Positions 1-12,294 of a DNA stretch of 64,000 bases are shown here, piece after piece. The stretch comes from Galaxea fascicularis. Its lineage: Eukaryota; Cnidaria; Anthozoa; Scleractinia; Euphylliidae. The notes beneath the pieces were generated by a model that was not told where the DNA came from, made no database searches, and was given only the letters and a program-made list of their open reading frames with translations. Positions within the stretch are counted from its first letter, which is position 1. Each line of letters opens with the position of its first letter. Both the position numbers and the translations under genes were made by a program. The stretch is from assembly GCA_948470475.1 (NCBI GenBank), contig OX419336.1, positions 24,993,847-25,057,846 of the forward strand, read 5' to 3'.

Positions 1-252
1 AACGATCTAGCAGGGACGATAACGTAGAGTTATAGCAGTTAACGAAGTCTTTATTTTTTTTTATTCATGGAAAAAAACACTTCTTATTAACAATAACACA
101 TTAACACTACTTAAATACGCGCATTACACTACTTACAATAGAGCTACATAGATTTGCACTTGTGCCTGACAATACCATAGTCTATTTACAATATCGAAAT
201 TACACTAACACTTATAGAACAGTATGGAATACATCCTACAATACAGTGTAAT

Positions 253-319
253 GCGATACAATACAATACAATACAATACAACACAACCCAACACAATACC
301 ATACGATACAATACAATAC
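253..319. repeat. (ATACA)n microsatellite
   Basis: Imperfect tandem ATACA units lie just beyond the 3' side of the minus-strand LINE remnant. Simple pentamer tails are common at LINE 3' ends, so this may be the tail of that element; that link is inference. Confidence 0.7.
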
Positions 320-544
320 TACTTATAAAACATTGCAATTGATTCTGCCTCGAAAGAAAACAAAAGTATTAACTTAAAACTCATTGTCTCAAATTACACC
401 ACCTTGGTACATTTGCTCACACCACTGTTACATGTGCACAATTTCATACTTCAGCACTTATCCTATAGCTCATTTAAGGGTTTCCATTTAGCCTGAAATC
501 CTTTTACATTCGATTTGCCTTTAACCGCTATAAGCTTTTCAGTG

Positions 545-1640
545 TTATATTTACTTTGAACCATAACTTCAAATAGTGAAAAAAATAGGGACACAACTAT
601 TTTTCCGACAGTTCCATGAGTACAAAATACCTAGGATAATGAGATATTTAAGCAAATCAGCTTTCTCATCTAATACCCCAATTATGATACTTTTGTAATC
701 AAATTTCCTTTGTTTTTTAGTTAGCGATAACCAATAGTTTTTAAAATCTTTCCAGAATGTTTTTGAATAAGCACACTGAAAAATAGGTGCTTGACTGTTT
801 CTTGAGACGCTTGAAAAAATGTGCAGAGATCATTTTGAATCATCCCCATTTTCGCTAATCGGGAATTCAAAAACAGAATGTCCTTAAATATTTTGAACTA
901 AAAAGATTGTACAAATGTTTCACTGATGACAGATTTTATCAGTAGGAAAGCTTTACTAACCTCATCTTCACTAATAGAAAAATCTATTCAATCATCAATT
1001 TAGAGAAACCTCTAGAGTGCGTTGCTTTTTCTTGTCTTAGTAAGGCGTAAAAGTCCTTACTTTTGCTCGATGCAGGGTCAAAGTATTTGTTATCACATTT
1101 AAATTTTAGTGTTTCTAAGGCAACACTCCTATCAGCATCACTGGAATTTCTTAAATGTTTTGGCACAGAGCATCGAACTCCAGACCAAGTTAAGAAATTT
1201 GTGCCTTTTAATCCATTCTCTTGCGCTATGTTAAAGGATTCAATATTGTTCAGGTGAAACATTAAATCACTAACGAAGACCAAACCCGCTTTCTCGTAAT
1301 TATGATGGTAAACGGGGTTACCGTCTATCCTTATCTCACAATTATTCCATATTATGGAGTCGAATTATACAGTTTCCATAGCAAATTCTGAGCGAAATTC
1401 GGAGCACCATTGTAGCATTTCTGAATAGAAGACAGAATTGATGTCACAGTCACTGATGTTGTAGTTACATTGAAAAAAGAACAGTTCACCAGAAGGTTTA
1501 AGCAAGTATTTTAGATAGTTTTTCCATGGGGATAAATTATCCTTAAAAATTCTTGTGAGGTTTAACGCACCTTTATCAAAACTATTTATTGTAGCTGTTC
1601 GTGCTACTTTGTCAGGTCCTTTCCATAAAAAAATCATAAA
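545..1640 (-). pseudogene. Decayed LINE ORF2 C-terminal region (L1/Tx1-like)
   Basis: Minus-strand translation from about 1640 to 1365 and from 1283 to 984 gives the region downstream of the reverse-transcriptase core of L1/Tx1-type LINEs. It opens with FLWKGPDKVAR, then INSFDKGALN and SPWKNYLKYLL, and later has YHHNYEKAGL. Further downstream, in shifted frames, comes a C-terminal segment with LCTFFQASQETVKHLFF, typical of the zinc-knuckle-like tail. An in-frame stop near 1368 and at least two frameshifts show that it is dead. The RT core lies outside or was lost. The clade is judged from motif style only. Confidence 0.75.
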
Positions 1641-2167
1641 TGATCGTCTGTATCAACGCAGTTAACCAAGTCGCCGGGCCAAATGTGCGAAGTCGTCATT
1701 TGCAAAGGGTGGAGACTGAAACCCCATTTACATGCGCTAAAAAATCGGCACGGCACGTCAAATTTTTGGCACCGTGCCCAAACCATTTCGGCACGGCACT
1801 ACCCATTTACACTATCAAAACCTAAAGATTTTTGTCCTGCTGAGCACGGTTCCAATTTTTAATTGGCACCCTTTAATTTCTGTCTGTTTTTACCCGGGAA
1901 AAGGCGAGTAGACAACAAGCAATCATTTTGCATCGCGCGTTAAGCGTGAAACGTGCCTTACCTCAAAACGTCAAGAGCCGATTCAGGGAGAAAAGTTATC
2001 GAGATCTTCAAGGAAAACTCAGACGCAAAAGATAGAAAGAGACCTGGTAATAATGGTGCACATGGCTTGTCAAAGCTTTCGAGAAAGAAGTTTGTGGATG
2101 AGACAGGGTAATCAGGCCTGGTTTGAAATGGCAAACATGCAGTTTGATGAACAACAGTGATATGAGA
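1641..2167. repeat. GC-rich repeat with GGCACGG motifs, left part
   Basis: No gene is seen. The stretch 1717-1826 carries several CGGCACGG / CACCGTGCC inverted motifs and starts with ACCCCATTTACA, a terminus style shared with Harbinger-like MITEs elsewhere in the window. Similar GGCACGGTGCC motifs recur at 2590-2780, so 1717-2780 may be one element interrupted by the palindrome at 2168-2344. That assembly is inference. Confidence 0.4.
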
Positions 2168-2344
2168 ATAGGCCATTTCCGAGTTCATGTCTGCCTCCTC
2201 TTCAAAGCGAGTCTAAGTGCGAAGTTTTTGTTATGAAAATTAGTTTTCATTCATATGAAAAGTAGAACTAATTACCATCACAAAAACTTCGCACTTAGAC
2301 TCGCTTTGAAGAGGAGGCAGACATGAACTCGGAAATGGCCTATT
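2168..2344. mobile_element. Palindromic (foldback) MITE
   Basis: Two arms of about 65 bases, 2168-2235 and 2279-2344, are near-perfect reverse complements around a ~45-base AT-rich loop. The outer ends read AGGCCATTTCC and GGAAATGGCCT. The palindrome at 47669-47860 has the same outer ends and the shared internal motif CAAAGCGAGTCTA, so this is a repeat family and not a local hairpin. No protein is encoded. Confidence 0.85.
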
Positions 2345-3920
2345 TCCGAGTTAAGAGAGATACATTTAAATTCATTTCGAACGAGATCGAGGGTGAAATA
2401 ACGCGACGAGATACCACAATGCGCCGAGCTGTTAGTGTAAGCGTAGACTTGCTATTTTTCTTTATTATTTGTCTTCTACAGCGGAATACCGCACTAATGC
2501 TCTTTTTGGTGTATCTGTAGCATTTGTGTGCAGCATTTTTTATGCCAAAAAGGGCTGGAACGGTACAAGAGAGCGTTTACACGAACGTAAACCGCGGCAC
2601 GGTGCCTCCATTACTCGTACCGAGACTACCTCCAGGAGATAGTCTCAGCACCCCAAACATTTGGGGCACTGGTGCCACATTACATTTGGGACCGCTACGT
2701 TTACACGTCGAAAATTTGGAGTGCCGTGCCCAAAAATGTTCAGCACGGTGCCAAAGATGTGCCGTGCATACGAATTAGAGCTGATTGCAGGGTTCTTTAC
2801 TGTGCCCGCTTGAAAAAGGCGGTTATTTCTAAGCTTGAAAATGAAACGAGAAAGTTCTTATTACACGAACCTGCGACAAACAAAAAATCTTTCAGATTTA
2901 TGCGTCTGACGTTGCCGATTCCAGCATAAGGCGAAACGCGTGGGATTGATGTATGAATCTAGAAAATGGAGTCCCCCTGAATTTACTTTGGTGAGAGCGT
3001 TCGAGCTGTGTGAGGAATTTCGTTGGGTCCACTCTGTTAGAACACGAAGAGTTTTTTTTTTCACTTTGGCCTGTTTCAGCGACAAAACCGACACGCGGTG
3101 AAATAAAAAATTCTGTTGTCATTTTCTTTCGTTGTTTGATATACTCTAGACGCCATCTAACTGCCTGGACTCTAGAAGATATTTTTAGTCTTATTTTCTC
3201 TTTGTCCTTCTCTGCCGACAGGTAGATACTGCATCTTTATCAACTCATTTCCGAAATTAAAATCAAAGGCTCCAATGAGCCAGCTCATGGATGAGGAACA
3301 TAACAATACTTTGAATTTACAACAACTTTATTTTCTAAAAAGATATGTGCAAGTAACCTGTACATTCGTTTGTGTTTTGTGGGAGCACATCTTTTTCAGA
3401 CACACCTCTTGGTAAAAAGAACCGTTTACGCGCTAATATTTTCCGTAAAATTACGCAGTTGATTGACAGGCGCCAGAAGCATTACATTAGACGAAATTGA
3501 CAGACGTAAGTAATTTGAACCGGCGATGGAGCACAAATATGCAAATGTGTACACGGACTATAAAAATAATATTCAAATGTGATCGCTTTGTTAAGAGGTG
3601 TAACAGGCTAGCTAAAGTTTCTTACTGGTCGACGGCTCATTTCAAGTTAGTTTTATAAACGTTTTTGGTCGTAATAAATCCCTGGATTTGGGGGACGCAG
3701 CCTCAAAATTAGAGACGTTTGTATGGATTTTGAGCTATGTTTCAAGGTCCATAACTTGGTTTCTGTTCAACCTAAACGATTCAAACTTGGTCAAACGACC
3801 AATTTCAATGTTATCTTTCATGTAATGGTGTCAATTTATCGATTACTTCAAAATTTGAAACTCGCCCCAGTTCCCTTTTGAATTTCGGAACGGCCTATAT
3901 TGTGTGAAAGTCGTGAGGGA
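2345..3920. other. Intergenic; GC-rich repeat right part, then no recognisable feature
   Basis: From 2560 to 2780 the GGCACGG-type inverted motifs continue. From about 2790 to 3920 I see only short overlapping ORFs without family resemblance, and no RNA gene. Confidence 0.5.
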
Positions 3921-4256
3921 AATAGACGTTTTTACCGATACGGTGGCCATCTTGAATTCCGATGAAATTATGGGATACCCAGGGGGCAGATGAGAAATAA
4001 TTATAAAGAATACTGTGGCGTGATAACTTTTAACAATAATTTTTCGCTAACCATAGAAACTACTACCAAATACCGTGACAGAAAGATGTAACGCTTGTAA
4101 TATTTGTTTTGGAATATGAGAGACAAGCAGTAAAAATTTATCCTAAAAGCTGTGTTTACGATACATTTTGCAGCGATTGCCCCCTCGGCAGCCCATAATT
4201 TCTCGGTCAAAACAATAGAATTCAAGATGGCCGCCGTATCGGTAAAAAGGTCTATT
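3921..4256. mobile_element. MITE with ~39-bp terminal inverted repeats
   Basis: The left terminus 3921-3959 and right terminus 4218-4256 are inverted copies with two or three mismatches. Both contain TTTTTACCGATACGG followed by GGCCATCTTGAATTC. The interior is AT-rich and non-coding. The superfamily is not assigned because no target duplication is evident. Confidence 0.8.
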
Positions 4257-4461
4257 AGTCACGCTTTACAGCCACAATGTTTTTGAGCGATTCGGGGTCC
4301 GGAACAAAACTTTTGCTTTGTAAGAGGAGATATTCAATTCATCTATTTATGCTTTGTGCTACAATTATTTTGTTGTTCGAACAGATTAGCTGTTATAGCT
4401 GCTTGTCAGACCAAATTATATCCTCACAGAGAAAAATATTTGCATGCTTGTGTTCCTTGTG

Positions 4462-7055
4462 TTTTTGAGCTATTTTGTGTAAACAAAATCGCTCTATGTC
4501 AGCATGAAGCTCAAGAAATTCTTCCTTGGTCGGGTGGTTCTGCCTTGAACCAATGAAATAAAGGTTTCTTTAGATGGCATTGTTTCAGCCAGCGGCCAAT
4601 CTTATTCCCTGTTTTAAAGGTGTTTTGGATAGCATGTGATCAGTGATGGTCAGCACTGAGACTAAGTTACATATGCGTGTTGATTACGCTCAAAGGAACA
4701 TCAACGTGGAATGTCACGCGTCGTCTATCTGTTGTTGCGTGATGTATTTATTACTATCACACCAAGGGGTACCACCGTTATGGTAGTCTTTCCGGAGAAA
4801 AGGGTTTGTATATTTAACGCATGCGTGAATGACAACAATAGGCGTGAGATACTGGAGTCAGATTAGAATGAAGTATGAGTTGTGCTGTTTCGATGGATGA
4901 TGAAGGTAGTAAGGTGGGGACGAAAATATATGAAGTTTACGGCCGCGGCTTGTTGGTTATAACAACTGTGTGTTTAGTCTCCTTCGCAGACACTCTTTTG
5001 GTTCGTCACGCAATCTTTCCTTCCCAATGAACGTCTGCTGAAACGAGCAGCAGATTCATTTCCCATTGTTAGCAAAGATCAGCCGGAGTCCACGTAAAAA
5101 TTACTACAGAGCCAATCAGCGCTAAGTTACTGTGTAATGAAAAGCCTCACGTCTCACGTTTTCGAGGGAAGTGTCTTTACTATTTTGAATTGCGTGTGAT
5201 GCACAACTTGCGCCTCCTGGAAAGTCCTTCAATGATTTTTCAGCATCTTTGAATTCGGTCGTCCCGATGAAAACGAAAGTAGAACTATGTTAGTGGCACT
5301 CGACCACTTCTGAAGAGAATTTTTAAGCGTTAAAAACAATGAAATTTAGTTTTTGAGAATTGAAACGTCGAGTTATTCGAACAACCCGTAGTGTAACCGC
5401 GAGAGACCTAGCGGGGAAGAAATGCCGTTCTGCCGAGATCAAGCAGTGTTCTTTAAATCACATATTACTATTTGCCATTGAACTGATTGAATGCTCTGAT
5501 TATCGGAAATAATGCAGGCGGTGAAAAGCGGCAAAAAACGTTAAACGAATAATGCTAATCGTAATTGATCAGCATCAAGGTAATTTGGTTGAGCGGTTCC
5601 TACTCGGGGAGCAAATATTTCGTTTCGAAGTGGACGAGTGCTTAGTTTTGTAATTTTTCTTGTGTTTTTTGTTCCTTTGCTAACTTTGTCAAAACTGCAA
5701 GAACATTGTTAAAACTGGAAAAATAAACATATGTTTGACGGATTTGAAAACTATAAATATTAGGCTAATCAGAAGTGGCTGTTTCCACAAGTGATATTGG
5801 CACGGACGAAAAATGCTATGGAAGGGAATCCTTAATCTGGATATTTGTTCCCCTTGAAGTGAAGCCGTTTTTATGTTAAATAATGAAAATGCTGATTTCA
5901 TTTGTCAAATGGATTACTTTTATCTCTCACGTGTAAACAGGCACCAAGACATACAGCCCTGTTTATGAAATGCGATTTCCAACTTTGATCTATCACGTGC
6001 ATACGTTTGGTAATAGCAAGTTCGTTGGTTAATTCCCACATGAATAAGGCAGCGCTGTTGGTTAAATGCGACTCCGAACTTTGATCGGTCACGTGGATCC
6101 AACATGACCTTTGATCAATCACAAGATTTGCACGTGGTCAATTCAACATGTTTACAACAACATCTAATTGAATTTATTTTCTGTTACAATGATTGGTCAC
6201 TTTTAATCGTTTTATATTGGTTACTTTTCTCAACTTCAATTTTCTCTTCTTCTTATTGGCGGATTTCGATCCGTTGTTTGTCTGTTGATCGGGTTTTTTA
6301 ATATTGTACAACTGTTGACGCTCTTAATTCGGAGGAGCTTATTTTGAAATTAACTGGTGGTTTGTTTTGGAGTTGGTAAGTTTAATATTGCCCTTATCTC
6401 GGGGTATAACGCAGTGTTACGCTCATCTGCTTACCGTACACAGACGTTGGCAGTAAAAGGCTAAAATAAGAGCGTTTGTTTAGGTCGGGCTATTTTTGCT
6501 GTCCGAAGTAAAAAGTGCAGAGTACTTGAAAATCAGAAATTGATGAATTATGGCAATTTCATCTATATTCGTTATCAGTACTATTTGTTCAACGTTGATT
6601 TGTTTTTGCTGGTGTTGTATATTACGTTGTGTTTGCGAATATTTCTTCATGTGGTCCTGGAACTGTGTCAGAACGTATACGTATATTTTGGGAATTTGAG
6701 AGACTGGACGAATATAGTGTTTGCGAAAGTGCGGAGAAAGAAAATCAACAAATAATAGAAAATATATTACATATCGGTTTTTGCGGAATTAATGAAACTC
6801 TTGTTTCAAAAAATGTAGGATGAATGACTATTTAAATTGGTACAAATCAAACTCAAAATCAGTCTTAGAAATAAGAGAACTAAACAAAAATCAAATGAAA
6901 AACAGTTTGCTCGTACGTCTCCCATACCATAGCAAAAACCAAAAGCGCCACAGATAAATGACTCACCATTCAACCATTTTCTGACTTCTCCCTATCTTAT
7001 CAACATTTTACCACTTCACAAAATAGCTCAAGCACGCATTGCGTGCCTATGTTTG
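4462..7055. mobile_element. Helentron-like non-autonomous element, copy 1 (~2.6 kb)
   Basis: Near-identical over its whole length to 38141-40768. The left end, inside a T run, is flush with TTGAGCTATTTTGTG. The inverse, CACAAAATAGCTCAA, lies at 7017-7031 but is followed by a perfect hairpin, GCACGCATTGCGTGC, and then a short tail to about 7055. One flush inverted repeat plus an internal partner followed by a terminal hairpin is the layout described for Helentron/Helitron2 'asymmetric TIRs'. No Rep/helicase ORF is present, so it would be non-autonomous. Insertion next to T residues with no clear duplication also fits. Alternative: a degenerate TIR transposon of another type. Confidence 0.65.
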
Positions 7056-8758
7056 TCAAATGTTGACAAAGTGTTACACTGATCGTTTAAGCCAGGGGAT
7101 ATAGCCTTTCTAAACAAGATCATATTTGCAATCGAGCGTTCACCATGAAAAGAGCGTCTTCAAAAATACTTCATTACGTACCTGCTTAAATCGATCATAT
7201 GTTGCTCATAAATCAAATGCGTTGCTTGCCAGAATTCGGTTTTTTGGCTGGAAAGTCTTTCTCCTGTTTCCTTTTTTTGCCGATTTTCTTCATTCTTCCT
7301 TCTTCCATCACATTGTGGCATAAAATTCTCGATTACTACTGCCCCATGTACCGCACAGTGATAAGCTTTATAGTTGCTTTTGCGATATCTCGAAGTTCAT
7401 TTTCGCTGCTCTGAAGATTTCAAAGTTCAATTCTCGCAACTCGTGTTCTTCATCTTATTAACTTTATCTGATCACTGATCCTTAAACAAAATAGACCTTT
7501 GTTGAGTTGGAAAATCGAAACGAAAAACCGACGCCATGCACATTAAACACGTAAACAATATCTGCAGAGCAAAATTCTCCGCCTTTGTACTACACCCTGA
7601 AATTTGCAAACGTTGGACCAAGAAGACTATGCAGACAAAAGCAATACTTACCAGGGGAGGGACCGAGGGAAAGTTTAATGAATAAATTAATCAGAATCCT
7701 GAGTGAGTGAGGGACATTCAGACCCACAACAAAACCTCATGGCATGACTACGTCATCCATGAGCTAAAAAGCACTATCCGTTTGTGCATTTGTCACCATG
7801 AGAATCTTTGACACCTCTGATCCCAGTGGCGCACAGGCTGATTGTCTACGATAAAACTACTCGCCAGATGTCAGCCAGGATCCGTGAGTTCGATTCCTGT
7901 CATTGGACTTGAATTTTAATTTGTACCACACTGTGAAAGAGAAGTTGAAAAGTCTTTTTTCATGACATAAGATACCACATACTTTTGAAAACGCATGATT
8001 TGGATGAACGGGCTGAATTACGAGAATTATTGAATTAAGTTCAGTATTCATGTCTATTTACAGAAAGGTTCTCCCTTCATATCTCATTGAAGAGGAATTC
8101 CTTCAAAGACATTCTGGTTATTCTTGTCAGTGAACTTGTCGATGTAGATAATCCAAGACCAATGACCTCTGTGCACTTTCCGGAATGTTTTTTATTTCTT
8201 TATTTTTTCATCGAAGATGGAACTGACTGACCCTGTTTTGCTACTGGTTCTTTCCGATTTCTGCAGTCCACTCGAGAAATGTTGTCTTGTTTTCAAATTT
8301 AATCTCAACGCACTCTTTTTCTTTTTGCCCTTCATCATGTTAAATATTCCCTGATAGAATGTGCTAAATCTATTTGTGTTGGCCATAGGAATTTGTAACC
8401 TAAACTTTATTGGAAGCAACCTCGTTCCCAGTGTATTATCCTTCCTGTCTCCTCGCAGGAGAAAGGGAGAGAGAGACACCCTGGAAAACGCTGATCACGT
8501 GTCTCCCTGAATCTGGGAGATTACAAAAGATAAAATGGGATGGGAGGGTGGCTACTAGGCATAGACAAATTCTGCTCACAAATTATTTAAAAGTTGCCCA
8601 AAAATACCCGCAAAAGTTGTTCAAATTTGAAAATGTTGCTCCCAGAATATAACTGAAAGTTGCCAAAAAAATATTTATTCACACTCTTGTTGCCTGATTT
8701 ATTGAAAAATAATAAAGAATCAAGTTTCTAAACTCAACAGCTTCAAAAGATCAAGCAA
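7056..8758. other. Intergenic; one tRNA-derived SINE remnant
   Basis: At about 7824-7910 (plus) an A-box-like AGTGGCGCACAGGCTGA is followed by a B-box-like GAGTTCGATTCC at SINE spacing. It resembles the GGCGCAGTGGTGAG SINEs at 29991 and 60765 but is eroded. At 8586-8650 begins an imperfect minirepeat of AGTTGCTCAAAA-type units that recurs at 9247-9320. Otherwise nothing is recognised. Confidence 0.4.
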
Positions 8759-9085
8759 TTATTCTAAACACCATATGGCATAATTCACTAGGCCGCCATT
8801 TTGTTGGCTTAGCATTGGCTGAGCTAGAGATGTCTTAACATGACATGCATCGCATCGTAGCTGCCCTTTGACACAAGCGAAGTGATGATGTGGATATTCC
8901 TTGATTCGGTCTTGAACCGAAGTTTTGGTCATTGGATTTGACATCCTACTTGCCTTGTACTTGCCCGATGTTCTACCAACTTTACGTTCTCTCGAAATGG
9001 AAGCCCTTTCAGGTTCCGTCATCTCTGCCCCATTTTCTCTAGCAATTTGAATAGGGTCTTCGCTTTCTTGCATGGCTTCCGCCAT
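8759..9085 (-). pseudogene. Hypothetical ORF, BED/CGGBP1-like zinc-finger fragment
   Basis: A 108-residue minus-strand ORF. Its second half has a basic linker, then KEYPHHHFACVKG and RCDAC. This resembles the opening of BED or CGGBP1-type zinc fingers found at the N-terminus of hAT-derived proteins: a short acidic/aromatic lead, then a CxxC pair. The expected distal His/His or His/Cys pair is missing, so it is probably a truncated exon or transposase scrap. It lies between two AGTTGCTC minirepeat tracts, which supports a mobile-element origin. The family call is tentative; a short real coral gene cannot be excluded. Confidence 0.35.
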
Positions 9086-10372
9086 TTTGCTTTCAGCAAT
9101 ACAGGAAGCTGTTCTATATTTGGAATATTAACACAAGATACACAGCAGGACATCCAACGAGACATCCAAATATGGAACACCCAAATACGAAGTGAAAATC
9201 GTGCTTGTAGCAAGATTTTTCGTTCGGTGTTTGATTTGAGATGGAAAAATATATCAAAAGTTGCTCGAAAAATCGAACAAGTTGCTCAAAATTGAAAAAG
9301 TTGCTCAAAAGCTGCCAAGCAGAATCTGCCTATGCCAAATGGCTACCAAGCAAGGAGTTTATACTTATCTCACCCGGGGACGGAGATTATTTGCATAAAA
9401 CACAACACATCTGGTTTGTGTCACAGTAAGAAACTCCGCGAAGTGAATTTACCCACGAGAGGTCAAAATGTTAAATATTCACTACTCTCCAGGGAAAGGC
9501 CAGGAGAGGACCCTGGGGGTTGTGTTGTAGAAAGATCAGTGCTCTACAAACTGAGCTGTAATCGCAATTAAATGCAACTGAGAAACGGCATTAATGAAAT
9601 AAACCTTAAAGACACATTGATCTCATCACAAGGTAACTGCTACTGAAAATACCTCCGGCCCTACAGTTGTCAGTAGTGAATTCTGGATGACAATGAGGTA
9701 AGGCAATTTCACCCGGCTCGCAGATCCAGAGAGAAAACGAAATCTTAGTAAATGTTTTCTAGTTTCCTTGAGAAAAACTCCCATTAATCTTTCACTGGCA
9801 AGTTCTATCTGCTTCTATGAAGACCTTTTAATTTTTAATTTTGCATAGCCATATAAGATGTAGAAAGTAGGTGGCAAGATACACGTCGTCCAGGGCGGTC
9901 TTTAGGACCAATTTCTAAAAGTTGATGCACCAGTCAATTCAAGCAGGGCCCATGCCCCTCCCTCTCCCTCCCTCCCAGGAATTTGCATTTTTTTGATGGC
10001 AAATTTCCGGGGGTGGGGACAAAAGAGTTGGTCATATGCCCTGGTGCGAAAGCTAGAAAAAGGCAAATGCCCTAACCCCCGTGCCCGTCCAGAAATCAAT
10101 TCATGTTTTGTATGAAAAACAACACATAAAGCTAAAAATTCGATGGCCGAAGGACAAGAGTCCCTATGTTATAATTCATGTTGTATTCAGTTGGCAATGG
10201 AAGAAAACAAGGTTACAAAATATTTATCGTTTAGAAGTGGGTAAGCTCGAATTAACTGATATACAACCGCCTTTTGTCGCTAAAAGAAGTTGAGCGGAAA
10301 GGTTTGGAGAAAACATTAAACCGATTTTTGTACCAGGCTACGAAGATCAACAGTTTTGACAGTGACTTCTCT
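9086..10372. other. Intergenic; tRNA-like SINE scrap and C/T-rich repeat
   Basis: 9247-9320 holds AGTTGCTCAAAA minirepeats. On the minus strand about 9565-9505 reads CAGCTCAGTTTGTAGAGCAC, a tRNA D-arm/A-box, but the B box is lost. 9940-10085 is a pyrimidine-rich repeat-like tract. A 70-codon ORF at 10081-10293 matches nothing that I know. Confidence 0.35.
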
Positions 10373-10378
10373 TTTATT
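10373..10378 (-). terminator. Poly(A) signal of collagen-like gene 1
   Basis: AATAAA on the minus strand, about 145 bases beyond the stop codon. The paralogue has the same signal at nearly the same distance (17347-17352). Confidence 0.6.
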
Positions 10379-10522
10379 GGTTCTTTTTGTGGTCCACTTA
10401 CACCGTCTTGAAGGCCACAAGCTTAATACCTTTGATTTTCTTCTTTACCCACTAAAAACCCTTAGAAAGATTAGATTAGGTAATCACTGTCTCCTTTTCT
10501 TGATGACGGCTGTATCTTCCCA

Positions 10523-12259
10523 TCACTTGGTGCACACAGCGCAGGTCAGCTCCCGACCACTGACATACGGAAGACATGGAAGTGAGCCACAAACGCCTTC
10601 CACAGGGTACAGCAGAGCACCATTCTTGTTGGCATGGGTACCAGGAACATACTCTGGGTTCTCGTCAACACAGATGAAGTCAGTTGAATGGTTGTGACCA
10701 TAATGCGCTGTCATCAGATATCCATGATACTCCTCGGTCCATCCAGACGGACAGTCATTCCTTGCGGGCATCATCAGCATTGAACCACGTGACTTGACAT
10801 AGCAGACAACGCAAGGTGCCTCATGGTCGTGAAGATTTCTATTAAAGGGATCTCCGCTATATTGGCTCACTTCATACTCGGTGCCGTATATGTATCCAGC
10901 ATACTGGTGGCCGTTTTTGTACTTGTCGTACTTTGGATTGTGAGGAAGACAAAGGTAGTTCGCCCCGCCACCATGGTGATGGTACCACTCTCCGCCAATT
11001 AAACCTAATATGGAAAGAATATTGGCATGAAATGAAGGGAGATTACGTGTGTTTTACGACCTTACATCAGTGGAAGTATTCATATGTTTGTTAACATTTG
11101 ATCATGATTTCCGCTAGTTACAATGAAGCAATGGAAGCACTTTACCTTTATAAACAATCTGAGCACCCCTTGGACATGTTGTCTTTCCCCAGCGAACGTA
11201 CTTCACCCCAGACTTCCCAGTTCCATCCTTTCCCTTTTCTCCTTTAGCTCCTTGAGGTCCCTGGGTTCCAGTTCTTCCAACAGCTCCCTTGTCCCCTTTT
11301 GGTCCAGGAGGGCCTGGGAATGGCTTATTAGTTCCAGCTCTCCCAGGTTCACCTAAAGTACAAAAATCCTGAGCACTTAACTATGACAACGTTTCCTAGA
11401 ACAGAACAATCCCCAAAAGGAAGCGTTTAATTCTGTTAATTCAAAACGAATTTACAGCTTCTTGTAAAAGTCTCATTTTCTTCTGTTTGTTTTTCTAGAA
11501 ATTAAGTGGACTTGCCTAATGGCGATAAAAGAACCTGCTAATATGCGGGAATATATCCGTGAGATCTTTGAAGACAAGTTTGCTGCATGACAAAAGTATA
11601 ATGACAGTGTTCTCCTTACTCTAATTTAAGTTGATTAGATGTAAAAAAAGTGTTTGTTTTGATATTAGGGGGATGGATGCATAGAAACAAAGATCGGTGC
11701 AAGGCAAACACAAATGTTAATGCGCAATATTTTAAGACAAGGTTTTCTCAGCAGAAACCTTTTGGTCCTTGTTTTCCAGGGGGGCCAGGTGGTCCCATTC
11801 TTCCTTTGCCGTCACTTGGACTCTTTTGTCCTGCAAGTTAAGCAATAGAAAATTGTGCTTGATCTCAAGATGAATAAGAAATAGTAGATGAGTGACAACT
11901 TTCTTATCCGTTTTGTGATAGCTATGATCAAACTAAATTTCATGAAGCTGTAATAGTTGCTTGAACATTTATGTTATTGAACTTACACCTGGCTAGTTAG
12001 TGTTCAAAATATAAAAGGAACAATTACTTTTTTATTGATTTACAGTGTCTGTTTTGAGCTGTAATATTAAACAAGAGAGCTGACAAAATCCATTCTCATC
12101 ACAAGATAAGGAAATAACAACAGATAATATTGAATCAAATGAAGAATGATCGTCGCAGTTGTGATCGCAATTTTTACAATTGCGTAAAGAAGCCTGAAAA
12201 AAATTCAGAACTTCAACGGGGCTTGAACCCATGACCTTGCGATTCCGGTGCGATGCTCT

Positions 12260-12294
<35 letters not shown>

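Noticed and set aside
9114..9295. AGTTGCTC units as a CRISPR-like array
   Set aside because: The units are irregular, short and directly adjacent, without unique spacers, in an animal genome.
12211..12279. Functional tRNA gene on the minus strand
   Set aside because: The anticodon arm does not pair, U33 is lacking and it sits inside a TIR element; treated as a pseudo-tRNA.
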